Assembly: GCA_003509805.1 (NCBI GenBank)
Contig: DOMV01000299.1
Location: forward strand, 204 to 7,222
DNA from: Planctomycetaceae bacterium
GTDB lineage: Bacteria; Planctomycetota; Planctomycetia; Pirellulales; Thermoguttaceae
DNA length: 7,019 bases
Direction of reading: 5' to 3'
The notes below the pieces were generated by a model. It was not told the DNA's origin, ran no database searches, and saw only the letters and a program-made list of their open reading frames with translations. This document shows, piece by piece, positions 1 to 5,738 of this stretch (position 1 is its first letter; each line of letters begins with the position of its first letter). Made by a program: the position numbers and the translations under genes.

Positions 1-24
1 AGCCAGGATCAAACCCTTCAATTG
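1..24 (-). rRNA. rrs: 16S rRNA gene, 5' end only (runs off the left edge)
   Basis: Read on the minus strand, the first 24 bases are CAATTGAAGGGTTTGATCC followed by TGGCT. This matches the universal bacterial 16S 5' end (E. coli AAATTGAAGAGTTTGATCATGGCT, the 27F primer site). The mature 5' end is placed near position 24 by that alignment. Only the extreme 5' end is present, so it gives little taxonomic information. The upstream DNA (25-555) has the promoters and leader elements expected of an rRNA operon, which supports a genuine gene start. Confidence 0.9.
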
Positions 25-84
25 AATATATGCCTGAACGACTTGCGTCGTTTGTCAGCAAAATTGAGCGTTTGCTCTGGTTTG

Positions 85-107
85 CCTTTCCAGGTCGACC
101 GGAAAGG
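85..107 (-). other. rRNA leader hairpin near the 16S 5' end
   Basis: CCTTTCC (85-91) and GGAAAGG (101-107) form a perfect 7-bp stem, with the self-complementary GGTCGACC between them. It lies about 60 bases upstream of the 16S 5' end on the transcript. Leader stems here often help 16S processing or folding. A second, imperfect stem, CTATCGAT/ATCGCTAG (125-132/138-145, one mismatch), and a 6-bp pair CTAAGG/CCTTAG (162-167/192-197) lie just upstream. The pairing is visible; the function is inferred. Confidence 0.5.
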
Positions 108-216
108 ACTTGAAATATACCAAACTATCGATCCTAAATCGCTAGTTCTCACTGAATTACCCTAAGGTTTCTTGGAGCTTCACATTATTATCCTTAGACA
201 ACAATGTAAAGTAGCT

Positions 217-244
217 GGTGGTTCCCGTTGGTTAAAAAACCACC
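217..244 (-). other. rRNA leader hairpin downstream of boxA
   Basis: GGTGGTT (217-223) pairs perfectly with AACCACC (238-244) across a 14-base loop. It sits just after the boxA-like element in transcription order, where rRNA leaders commonly carry a stem-loop for antitermination or processing. The function is inferred from position only. Confidence 0.5.
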
Positions 245-270
245 AATCCACAATACAAACATCACTACCA

Positions 271-285
271 AATTTTCAAAGATCA
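271..285 (-). promoter_or_regulatory. boxA-like antitermination element of the rRNA leader
   Basis: The minus strand reads TGATCTTTGAAAATT. This resembles the boxA element of rRNA leaders and spacers (CTTTGAAA core), which binds NusB/NusE to prevent early Rho termination. It lies about 45 bases after the likely start of the proximal promoter and about 250 bases before 16S, a normal position. The call rests on similarity and context. Confidence 0.55.
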
Positions 286-335
286 GTTTCCGCCGCTCTA
301 ACGGGAAATGCGATCTCCCAAACGACAGACGAACC

Positions 336-363
336 ATTCTACCCTCGATTCGCCGTAAGTCAA
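336..363 (-). promoter_or_regulatory. Proximal rRNA promoter, sigma-70 type
   Basis: The minus strand has TTGACT (358-363), a 16-base spacer, then TAGAAT (336-341), so both hexamers are close to the TTGACA/TATAAT consensus. Transcription would start near 329, leaving about 305 nt of leader before 16S. An AT-rich stretch with a run of seven T (GGATTTTTTTCCG on the transcript strand) lies just upstream and could act as an UP element. This is the better placed of two tandem promoters. Confidence 0.7.
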
Positions 364-464
364 CACCCCTCGGAAAAAAATCCGGTTTTTGTCGACCTGA
401 GCACCGTTTGCTTTGCAACGCTGTTCGTCACAACCCAGTCGGCTTTGCGTCTCAAGTAGGCATA

Positions 465-492
465 AATATACCCGAGCGTCGTTTTATCACAA
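465..492 (-). promoter_or_regulatory. Distal (tandem) rRNA promoter candidate
   Basis: The minus strand has TTGTGA (487-492), 16 bases, then TATATT (465-470). It lies 129 bp upstream of the proximal promoter with identical spacer length. Tandem promoters before 16S are common in bacteria. The A-rich tract at 505-524 lies further upstream. The hexamers are weaker than those of the proximal promoter, so confidence is moderate. Confidence 0.5.
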
Positions 493-524
493 GGGGGGAA
501 GCGAGAAAAGATTTTGTTTTTTTT

Positions 525-547
525 AACCGCTTGAAAACAAGTCGGTT
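525..547. other. Hairpin just downstream of the prenyltransferase gene; possible weak terminator
   Basis: AACCGCTTG (525-533) pairs with CAAG-T-CGGTT (538-547), with a four-base AAAA loop and one bulged T. It begins 9 bases beyond the prenyltransferase stop codon. In that gene's direction the stem is followed by a run of A, not U, so it is not a canonical Rho-independent terminator. The U run would precede the stem for a plus-strand transcript too. It may protect the mRNA 3' end. I see no convincing terminator between this gene and the rRNA promoters. Confidence 0.35.
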
Positions 548-555
548 GCGATCCG

Positions 556-1557
556 TCAACAACACAAGTCAACGATCCCGACGACCAGCAAGCCGAGCGA
601 AATGACCCAGTTCATGTGGAAAAACGCGATGTTGACCCGGTCGACATCGGGTTTGAAATAGGCGATACCGCCCTCAAAAACCGTATTTTCGGCTGTATTT
701 TCGATCGTATTTTCGATCGCCTCGTCCGCTTCGGTCAGCGCGTTTGATGGTACCCGCGTTGGATTGACTGCCATGTGTTCGGCCAAAAGAATCACGGCCG
801 TCACAACGCCCCCGGAATACCAGATTCGTCCGAACGGCTCGAAACAACTTGGTATTAACAGCAACGCGACCACCATGAGGAAGTGAAACAACTGCGCGTA
901 CGGAAGCGCGCCCATCATGCCAAAGCGGCCCGGAAGGCTGAAAAGTCCTTCCTTTTTGTCGATTTCCGCATCCTGACAGGAATAAACCACGTCGAATCCC
1001 GCCGTCCAGAACATCACCGCAAGTCCAAGCAAAATCGGCGGATAGATCGATTCGGCCGGCCAAACGACCGGTCGAAAGACCACCCAGGCCGCGATCGGGG
1101 ACAAACCGAGCGCCGCGCCGAGCCAGAGGTGGACAAGTACCGTGAACCGCTTTGCATAACTGTAGCCGAAGAGAAAAAGCAAGACGGGAATCGCCGTGCA
1201 GATCGGGATGCGATTCGGCAGAAAGAGCAAGGTCGAGCCGACGAATCCGATCGAGCATGCGCATGTGAACAGCACAACCGATCGTACGCTCAATTGCCCG
1301 CTCGGCAGGTGTCGCGCGACGGTTCGTGGATTGCGTGCGTCAAATTCGCGGTCGGCCAAGCGGTTGAAGGACATCGCCGCGCTTCGGGCAAAAACCATGC
1401 AGAGCAGCACGCCGAGCATATCGACCCATCGCGGCCAAATCGCCGGTTCTGCTTCCAGGTTCAACGCGATCGCCATCATGCCGCCCAGAATCGCGAACGG
1501 CAGCGCGAAAAGCGTATGCGAAAACCGAATGAGGCCCAGATATTCCGTCAACGGCAT
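556..1557 (-). CDS. ubiA: UbiA-family aromatic prenyltransferase (4-hydroxybenzoate polyprenyltransferase-like / MqnP-like)
   Basis: This integral membrane enzyme of 333 residues should transfer a polyprenyl chain from its diphosphate onto an aromatic acid in quinone synthesis. Two aspartate-rich motifs that bind Mg-diphosphate are intact: N65-x3-D69-x3-D73 (NRLADREFD) and D189-x2-YSCQD196-x3-D200. Several hydrophobic segments surround them, and the N-terminal LGLIRFSHTLFALPFA is typical of the UbiA-like subgroup. The substrate may be 4-hydroxybenzoate, or the futalosine-pathway intermediate if the host makes menaquinone that way (MqnP); sequence alone cannot decide. The start at 1557 is chosen because GGGAGG sits six bases upstream; an in-frame ATG at 1578 is less well placed. 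A low-complexity insert with ENT repeats lies at about 271-300, before the conserved DRVNIAFF segment. The start region lies inside repeat copy A. Confidence 0.88.
   Translation of the reverse strand: MPLTEYLGLIRFSHTLFALPFAILGGMMAIALNLEAEPAIWPRWVDMLGVLLCMVFARSAAMSFNRLADREFDARNPRTVARHLPSGQLSVRSVVLFTCACSIGFVGSTLLFLPNRIPICTAIPVLLFLFGYSYAKRFTVLVHLWLGAALGLSPIAAWVVFRPVVWPAESIYPPILLGLAVMFWTAGFDVVYSCQDAEIDKKEGLFSLPGRFGMMGALPYAQLFHFLMVVALLLIPSCFEPFGRIWYSGGVVTAVILLAEHMAVNPTRVPSNALTEADEAIENTIENTAENTVFEGGIAYFKPDVDRVNIAFFHMNWVISLGLLVVGIVDLCC
682..717 (-). repeat. 12-bp coding tandem repeat (three units) in the prenyltransferase gene
   Basis: On the plus strand the units are CGTATTTTCGGC, TGTATTTTCGAT and CGTATTTTCGAT, directly adjacent. 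Being 12 bp they keep the frame and encode repeated E-N-T plus one residue near residues 282-292 of the prenyltransferase. Such arrays can change length by slippage without breaking the gene. Confidence 0.8.
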
Positions 1558-1688
1558 GAAAATCCTCCCGCGCACCATCGCCTGCCGCTCGAATGATTCG
1601 TGTAAATACTTGCATTGACAAGAGTTGAGACAAACGTGTGCGGCAGGCGGACTGGACCAAAATGTTCGTTTTCATCGCCTTTCCAGTC
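1545..1688 (-). repeat. Dispersed intergenic repeat, copy A (leader of the prenyltransferase gene)
   Basis: Read on the minus strand, this copy begins ACTGGAAAGGCG, then has ATG at 1675 opening a reading frame that starts MKTNILVQSACRT. An inverted repeat with perfect 10-bp arms follows (1640-1649 and 1579-1588, 51-nt loop), then GGGAGG and ATGCCGTTGACGG. The last part is the prenyltransferase ribosome site and first codons. Unlike copies B and C, its micro-ORF has no stop codon before the downstream gene and runs on out of frame to 1340. It lacks the TATA at the head. Similarity to copy C may extend a few bases further into the gene (to about 1539). Confidence 0.85.
1564..1569 (-). promoter_or_regulatory. 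Strong Shine-Dalgarno site of the prenyltransferase gene, inside repeat copy A
   Basis: GGGAGG on the minus strand, six bases before the ATG at 1557, complements the 3' end of 16S rRNA well. It decides the start of the prenyltransferase. The same GGGAGG-N6-start arrangement occurs in repeat copies B (GGGAGG at 3385-3390, ATG at 3378) and C (GGGAGG at 5862-5867, but ACG at 5874). Neither of those two leads into a substantial gene. The other genes in the window have weak or no Shine-Dalgarno sites. Confidence 0.75.
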
Positions 1689-1762
1689 GCTTCCCGCATC
1701 GCGTGTCCCCCGCATCCTGCCGCAAGTCCCCCGAATTCCGCCGCTTGGGATGGGGCGGGAAA

Positions 1763-1794
1763 ATCGGCGACCCAAAAGAGGATTGGCCGCCGAT
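1763..1794 (-). terminator. Possible Rho-independent terminator after accC
   Basis: ATCGGCG (1763-1769) and CGCCGAT (1788-1794) are perfectly complementary, with an inner CCAA/TTGG pair (1772-1775/1783-1786). On the minus strand the stem is followed by TTTT then CCC, so the U tract is short. It lies about 105 bases past the accC stop and before repeat copy A. If it works, the prenyltransferase gene would need its own promoter. Apart from this and copy A, I see nothing in the 343-bp gap 1558-1900. Confidence 0.45.
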
Positions 1795-1900
1795 ACGTGA
1801 GATCGTTCCTTGCCATCGTGAAACTCAGGTTCGCCGGGAGTATCGGCTTTCTGCTAAAATAGGCAAGGCTGCACACATTGGCGGAATTGAAAACAATCTC

Positions 1901-3238
1901 TTATAGCATCCGTTCGATAAAGCCCGTATCAATGCGACCCTCCTGAAAATCGGGGCTTTCGAGGATGCGCAGCTGGATCGGAATCGAGGTCTTGATCCCT
2001 TCGATCCGCATCTCGTTGAGGCAACGGATCATCGAGTCGATCGCTTCACGGCGCGTCGGCTGGTGGACGAGCAATTTGCCGATCATCGAATCGTAGGTCG
2101 GACCAACCGTGTAACCGGCATGGGCATGGGAGTCGAAACGAACCCCGAAGCCGCCCGGCACGATCATTTGCGTGATCGTTCCGGGGCAGGGCCGGAAATG
2201 GTGTTCCGGGTCTTCCGCATTGATCCGGCATTCGATCGAGGCCCCGCGATGGACGATGTCCTGCTGTTCAAACGGCAACGGTTCCCCGGCCGCGACAAGG
2301 ATTTGCGTTTTAATGAGATCGATTCCCGTCACCAGTTCCGTTACCGGATGTTCGACTTGGATCCGGGCATTCATTTCGATGAAATAAAAATTCTCGTCCT
2401 TATCGACCAAAAACTCGACGGTCCCGGCGTTGAAATAATCGGCCGCCTTCACCAGCCGGGTGGCAGCCTCGCACAGGGCTTTGCGTGTCGCGAGTTTCAG
2501 GTTGGGCGCCGGGCTTTCCTCAACCAGTTTCTGGTGCCGACGCTGCATCGAACAATCGCGTTCCCAGAGATGGACGACGTTTCCGTGCTTGTCGGCGACG
2601 ATCTGGGCCTCGACATGGCGCGGGCCGTCGATGAACTTTTCAAGATAAATGTCGCCGTTGCCGAACGCCGCGCTCGCTTCCTGCGAAGCCTGCGTAATCG
2701 CCGTCCGGAGCTGCGCTTCGTCCCGGGCGACCCGCATCCCGCGACCGCCTCCGCCGGCTGAGGCTTTGATCAGGACCGGAAAGCCGACTTTTCTCGCGAA
2801 ATCGAGGGCTTCGGATTCAGTGGAAATCAGGCCGTCGCTTCCCGGAACACAGGGAACGCCGACCTGTTTGGCGATCGACCGCGCCGAGTTCTTATCGCCG
2901 ACCAGCGCCATCGCATCGGAGGTCGGCCCGATGAATTCGTACCGGCAACTGCGGCAAACATCGGCAAAATGGGCGTTTTCGGCAAGAAAGCCGTAACCGG
3001 GATGAATGGCGTCGACGTCGCCGATCTCGGCTGCGCTGATGATGCGATCGATCTTGAGATAGCTTTCGGAAGAACGGGCCGGTCCGATACAAATCGCTTC
3101 ATCGGCCAAGTCGAGATAGGGCGCCCCACGGTCCGCTTCGCTGTACACGGCGACGGTTCCGATTCCCATCTCTTTACAGGCACGAATAATGCGCAGCGCG
3201 ATTTCGCCGCGATTGGCAATCAGGATACGTTTGAACAT
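1901..3238 (-). CDS. accC: Acetyl-CoA carboxylase, biotin carboxylase subunit
   Basis: AccC carboxylates the biotin on AccB using ATP and bicarbonate, the first half-reaction of malonyl-CoA synthesis in the cytosol. The 445 residues match the usual length (E. coli 449). Visible features in order: N-terminal FKRILIANRGEIA; K116 in GDKNSAR; ATP-grasp glycine-rich loop AGGGGRGM at 161-168; catalytic segment FIEMNARIQVEHPVTE with E288, N290 and R292; R338 in ECRINAEDP; and the C-terminal lobe to residue 445. The residue after N290 is Ala where E. coli has Thr. The start at 3238 is chosen because it begins the conserved FKRILIAN; the frame extends 21 codons upstream without family similarity. No clear Shine-Dalgarno is seen. 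It follows accB at 288 bp, an unusually wide gap filled by repeat copy B. Confidence 0.97.
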   Translation of the reverse strand: MFKRILIANRGEIALRIIRACKEMGIGTVAVYSEADRGAPYLDLADEAICIGPARSSESYLKIDRIISAAEIGDVDAIHPGYGFLAENAHFADVCRSCRYEFIGPTSDAMALVGDKNSARSIAKQVGVPCVPGSDGLISTESEALDFARKVGFPVLIKASAGGGGRGMRVARDEAQLRTAITQASQEASAAFGNGDIYLEKFIDGPRHVEAQIVADKHGNVVHLWERDCSMQRRHQKLVEESPAPNLKLATRKALCEAATRLVKAADYFNAGTVEFLVDKDENFYFIEMNARIQVEHPVTELVTGIDLIKTQILVAAGEPLPFEQQDIVHRGASIECRINAEDPEHHFRPCPGTITQMIVPGGFGVRFDSHAHAGYTVGPTYDSMIGKLLVHQPTRREAIDSMIRCLNEMRIEGIKTSIPIQLRILESPDFQEGRIDTGFIERML

Positions 3239-3327
3239 GAGAAACGTGAAAAACGGGGTGAACGTGAAGCCGAAACGCGGTCCGGGCAACCGGTTCCCCA
3301 AAGAGCGGAAACACCGGCACGGGAACG

Positions 3328-3349
3328 CCCGACGTTATCCCGACGTTAT
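3328..3349. repeat. Perfect 11-bp tandem duplication upstream of accC
   Basis: CCCGACGTTAT occurs twice in direct succession (3328-3338 and 3339-3349), about 90 bp before the accC start. On the transcript strand this is ATAACGTCGGG twice, with a further ATAACG upstream near 3357-3362. It could be a slippage duplication or a paired protein site; nothing else supports the latter. Confidence 0.6.
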
Positions 3350-3370
3350 TTTTTCGATCGTTATACTTCG

Positions 3371-3524
3371 AACGGCATGATAATCCTCCCGCGAACGAGC
3401 CCGCGCATAGCCGACCGCCGCTCGAACGACACGTTTATGTCAACATACAAACGGAGGTTAGGGGCGCGTGAGTGCGGCAGGCGGACGTGACCAAAATATT
3501 CGTTTTCATCGCGTTTCCAGTATA
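3371..3524 (-). repeat. Dispersed intergenic repeat, copy B (between accB and accC)
   Basis: Read on the minus strand it begins TATACTGGAAACGCG, only two bases past the accB stop codon. It carries a 24-codon micro-ORF (3509-3435), inverted-repeat arms at 3474-3484 and 3411-3421 (one mismatch, one G-U, 52-nt loop), then GGGAGG and ATGCCG at 3378. That second start opens only a five-codon frame, MPFEV, stopping at 3361. Compared with copy A there are extra bases between the second arm and GGGAGG, where a CGCGGG-like string appears twice. The orientation is the same as accB and accC. Confidence 0.85.
3435..3509 (-). CDS. Repeat-encoded micro-ORF, copy B (putative leader peptide, 24 aa)
   Basis: The frame starts MKTNILVTSACRT and ends at a TAA at 3435. 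It begins 18 bases past the accB stop, so readthrough transcription from accB would include it. A GGAAA ten bases before the ATG is at best a weak Shine-Dalgarno. The first 13 codons are shared with copies A and C, mostly with silent differences; the rest diverges. No known family is recognised. It could be a leader peptide, or the frame could be incidental to a structured RNA. Confidence 0.3.
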   Translation of the reverse strand: MKTNILVTSACRTHAPLTSVCMLT

Positions 3525-3526
3525 CT

Positions 3527-4048
3527 CTATCCTCTCGTATCGATCTTGAACAGCGGCGTTCCGAACTCGACGGGTTGACCGTTTTGGGCCAGCACGGCAA
3601 CGATTTTTCCGGCCGTCTCGGCCTGGATTTCGTTGAATACTTTCATCGCTTCGATGAGGCAAACGGTTTTTTCCGGCCCGACGGTATCGCCGACCTTGAT
3701 GAACGGGGGCGACTGGGGATCGGCCGCGGTATAAAATGTTCCGACCATGGGACTTGTAATCGTCAGGATGTTTGGGTCTTCCGCGACCGGAAGACTCGCA
3801 ACCGCGGCAGGAGGTGCGACAGGCGGCGGCATCGAAACGGCCGGAGCGGGAGCATGGACGGGAGCACAGACGGGAACCGTCGCGGCGGCCCGTTGAAGTT
3901 GAATTTTCAGATCTCCCTGCTGGATATTGAGTTCCGTCAAGTCGTTTTCTTTCATCAGTTCGACGAGACGACGAACACGGCGCACATCGAAAACATCGTT
4001 CGCGGCGGTTTGGGCAACGGCCGATTTGCTTTTTTCTGAACTGGCCAT
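3527..4048 (-). CDS. accB: Acetyl-CoA carboxylase biotin carboxyl carrier protein
   Basis: AccB carries biotin between biotin carboxylase and carboxyltransferase. The protein has 173 residues, slightly longer than E. coli AccB (156). Order: N-terminal segment with VFDVRRVRRLVELMKEND, where AccB proteins bind partner subunits; an Ala/Pro/Val-rich flexible linker at about 54-90; and a C-terminal biotinyl domain with SPMVGTFY and the biotinylation motif EAMKVFNEI, biotin on K136. The ATG at 4048 is preferred, with a weak GGGA upstream; a TTG at 4066 would add six residues. It is followed by accC on the same strand, as is usual for this pair, although repeat copy B widens the gap. A promoter candidate lies at 4312-4339. 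Confidence 0.95.
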   Translation of the reverse strand: MASSEKSKSAVAQTAANDVFDVRRVRRLVELMKENDLTELNIQQGDLKIQLQRAAATVPVCAPVHAPAPAVSMPPPVAPPAAVASLPVAEDPNILTITSPMVGTFYTAADPQSPPFIKVGDTVGPEKTVCLIEAMKVFNEIQAETAGKIVAVLAQNGQPVEFGTPLFKIDTRG

Positions 4049-4102
4049 AAATATTCCCACGGTCAAGGGTTATTGCGGTAACGGCGACTGAAGGGCATGG
4101 CA

Positions 4103-4134
4103 TGACGCCGGAATCCCAACGCCGGTCGGCGTCA
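4103..4134. other. Inverted repeat in the accB leader
   Basis: TGACGCCG (4103-4110) and CGGCGTCA (4127-4134) are perfect 8-bp arms around a 16-base loop, about 55 bases before the accB start. There is no following U run in the accB direction. It could be an mRNA stem or a regulator site. Confidence 0.5.
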
Positions 4135-4173
4135 CGTATGAGGCGATTTTATACGGAAGGCTGTTGAAATGTC

Positions 4174-4262
4174 CCGAAGCCGCCTTTCAAGGAGCCTGCC
4201 CACCGAAACGACACTGCCGAAGGTAAACAGGCGGTTCAAACGAAAAACGGGGCCGGCTTCGG
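4174..4262. other. Long-range inverted repeat in the accB leader
   Basis: CCGAAGCCG (4174-4182) and CGGCTTCGG (4254-4262) are perfect 9-bp complements, 71 bases apart. Both lie between the promoter candidate and accB, so a transcript could fold here. With the 4103-4134 stem, the roughly 257-nt leader is potentially structured. I do not match it to a known riboswitch. No gene is seen in the 357-bp stretch 4049-4405. Confidence 0.35.
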
Positions 4263-4311
4263 TATAAGACTGTGTGCGGTGCGCCGCCGGACCGCGTCGT
4301 GATACCGTGCC

Positions 4312-4339
4312 ATTATATGCGGATCGCGCATGACCGCAA
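4312..4339 (-). promoter_or_regulatory. Promoter candidate for accB-accC
   Basis: The minus strand has TTGCGG (4334-4339), 16 bases, then a perfect TATAAT (4312-4317). The start would be near 4305, giving a leader of about 257 nt before accB. A short inverted repeat, TGCGG/CCGCA, spans the spacer. It lies just after the autotransporter stop codon (4406), so it would separate accB-accC from the upstream gene. Confidence 0.5.
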
Positions 4340-4405
4340 CCCCCTTCCCGACATGGCCTGAAACCCCGGAACGGAACGCCGGCGCGGAGACGGATTCATG
4401 CGTCC

Positions 4406-5731
4406 CTACCAGGAAAAATTCAGGCCCGCGTTTCCGGTATGAAGCACTTGGCGAACGTTGACAAAGGCGTCGTACCCGGCAAATATCCGGCAACGACCGA
4501 CATCGTAGGTCAATCCCGCCCCGAAAACGCCCCAATTGCGGCCCGGGTCGTTCCCGTCGGCCCGAAATGTTCTCGAACTGAGCGGTGAATCCGAGGCGCC
4601 GGCAAGTTTTCCCGTAAACACCGTAAAGGTGCGGTCAACCCATTCGCACCACCAGATCGCGTTTCCGTTGAGCGAGAGGTCGCCGCCAAGAAATGAGATC
4701 GGATAACCATTCCATCTCATGCCGAGCATGGAACGAAAACTGTGCGTCGTGCCGTATTTGCCGATCAGGTTGGCCGCACCCGCCCCCTGTTCGGTAAAAC
4801 GGTATTGATGGACGCCGGTGTACTGCCAGCCGTAAAATGTTTGCAGGCTTCCTAAAACGCCATGCCGGGTTGACCCCGATTCGGAATACCAGCAACCCAG
4901 AAAGGCTTCCCGGTCGCTTTCCGCGCGCCGGTCGAACAGGTCCAGGGCCCGGACGATACGATTTTTCGCATATCCAAGAGCGGCAATCGTTTGCGAATAC
5001 TGACCGCCCGATTCGTCGTGTGAGTAAAGCCCGAACATCAACTCCATCGTTTTCGCGTATTCGTCGAGCCCGTTCGACTCGATACGCGATTCGGTGTAGG
5101 AGCCGAAGGTTCCGTTCGAGTCCAGATCGCTTCGTTCCGTATCTTTTGTACTCGTTCGGCGCCCGAAACCGAAAAGCGTTCCTCCCGTCGCTTGTCCGTA
5201 ACCCTGGACATCGCCGTCGAACGAGGCTTGGCCCCCGATTCCGTAACCGAGCGCCCAAGTCGACACGCGACTCTCTTTCAAGAAAATTTTGTCCCCGGCA
5301 TCGACGGGAAGGAGGGAAACGGAGCCGTCGAGGTCCCGCGCCGTGCGACGCGCCGGCGTCCCCTTTCCCGTGCGGCGCAACATCGCGGCCAGTGTGTCGT
5401 TGCGGATTGCGATGTTCTGGAGAAGAACGGTTCCGAGGGTTCCGTAAATCGCCCCGTTTAACTGGTCGTATCCATCTTGCGTCGTTGCGGAAACCATGCC
5501 TGCCGGAAGGCCGGCATTGAATCCGTCCAACGTGTCGAGGATTCCCCGCGTATCGGGGTCGCCGACGGTGGAAAGGGACACGGCGTCAAGATACGCATCC
5601 ATCCGGACTTTGTTGCTTTGCATGTCGTTCACGGCAACGGCACCTGCGGCAACAGCACTGACGGCAACCGTTGCCAGCAGGATTCCGGCAAGAAATCCGG
5701 GCAAGACAAAAAAACGTCCTGGTTTCGGCAT
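4406..5731 (-). CDS. Autotransporter beta-domain outer-membrane protein with little or no passenger
   Basis: The protein has 441 residues. The N-terminus MPKPGRFF followed by about 25 hydrophobic, Ala-rich residues is a Sec signal peptide, probably cut near an A-x-A site around 26-30. A short region leads into a helical linker at about 88-112 (YDQLNGAIYGTLGTVLLQN...), like that before autotransporter barrels. The barrel starts at about 158 (STWALGYGIGGQ) and ends in NAGLNFSW, with the terminal aromatic expected of the Bam recognition signal. Only about 60 residues could be a passenger, far fewer than in classical autotransporters. A polar segment at about 185-235 may be an extracellular loop. 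The start at 5731 is chosen for the signal peptide; a 25-codon upstream extension is antisense to repeat copy C. There is no Shine-Dalgarno. Its function is unknown. Confidence 0.8.
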   Translation of the reverse strand: MPKPGRFFVLPGFLAGILLATVAVSAVAAGAVAVNDMQSNKVRMDAYLDAVSLSTVGDPDTRGILDTLDGFNAGLPAGMVSATTQDGYDQLNGAIYGTLGTVLLQNIAIRNDTLAAMLRRTGKGTPARRTARDLDGSVSLLPVDAGDKIFLKESRVSTWALGYGIGGQASFDGDVQGYGQATGGTLFGFGRRTSTKDTERSDLDSNGTFGSYTESRIESNGLDEYAKTMELMFGLYSHDESGGQYSQTIAALGYAKNRIVRALDLFDRRAESDREAFLGCWYSESGSTRHGVLGSLQTFYGWQYTGVHQYRFTEQGAGAANLIGKYGTTHSFRSMLGMRWNGYPISFLGGDLSLNGNAIWWCEWVDRTFTVFTGKLAGASDSPLSSRTFRADGNDPGRNWGVFGAGLTYDVGRCRIFAGYDAFVNVRQVLHTGNAGLNFSW

Positions 5732-5738
5732 AAAGGGG

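Noticed and set aside
172..605. Frames on both strands in the region between 16S and the prenyltransferase gene
   Set aside because: This region has rRNA promoters, a boxA-like element and hairpins. The frames overlap each other and show no protein family.
883..1596. Long plus-strand frame antisense to the prenyltransferase gene
   Set aside because: It is rich in Arg, His and Glu, has no domain, and lies opposite a complete membrane enzyme gene; a codon-bias shadow.
1340..1876. Minus-strand 178-codon frame containing the copy A micro-ORF and running out of frame through the prenyltransferase start
   Set aside because: Only the 13-codon MKTNILV part is shared with other copies. The rest overlaps a real gene in another frame or is unrelated upstream sequence.
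4236..4535. A 99-codon minus-strand frame ending SLIPKPAPFFV, resembling the MPKPGRFFV start of the autotransporter
   Set aside because: Most of it lies in another frame of the autotransporter gene; the short likeness is too weak to call a duplicated gene start.
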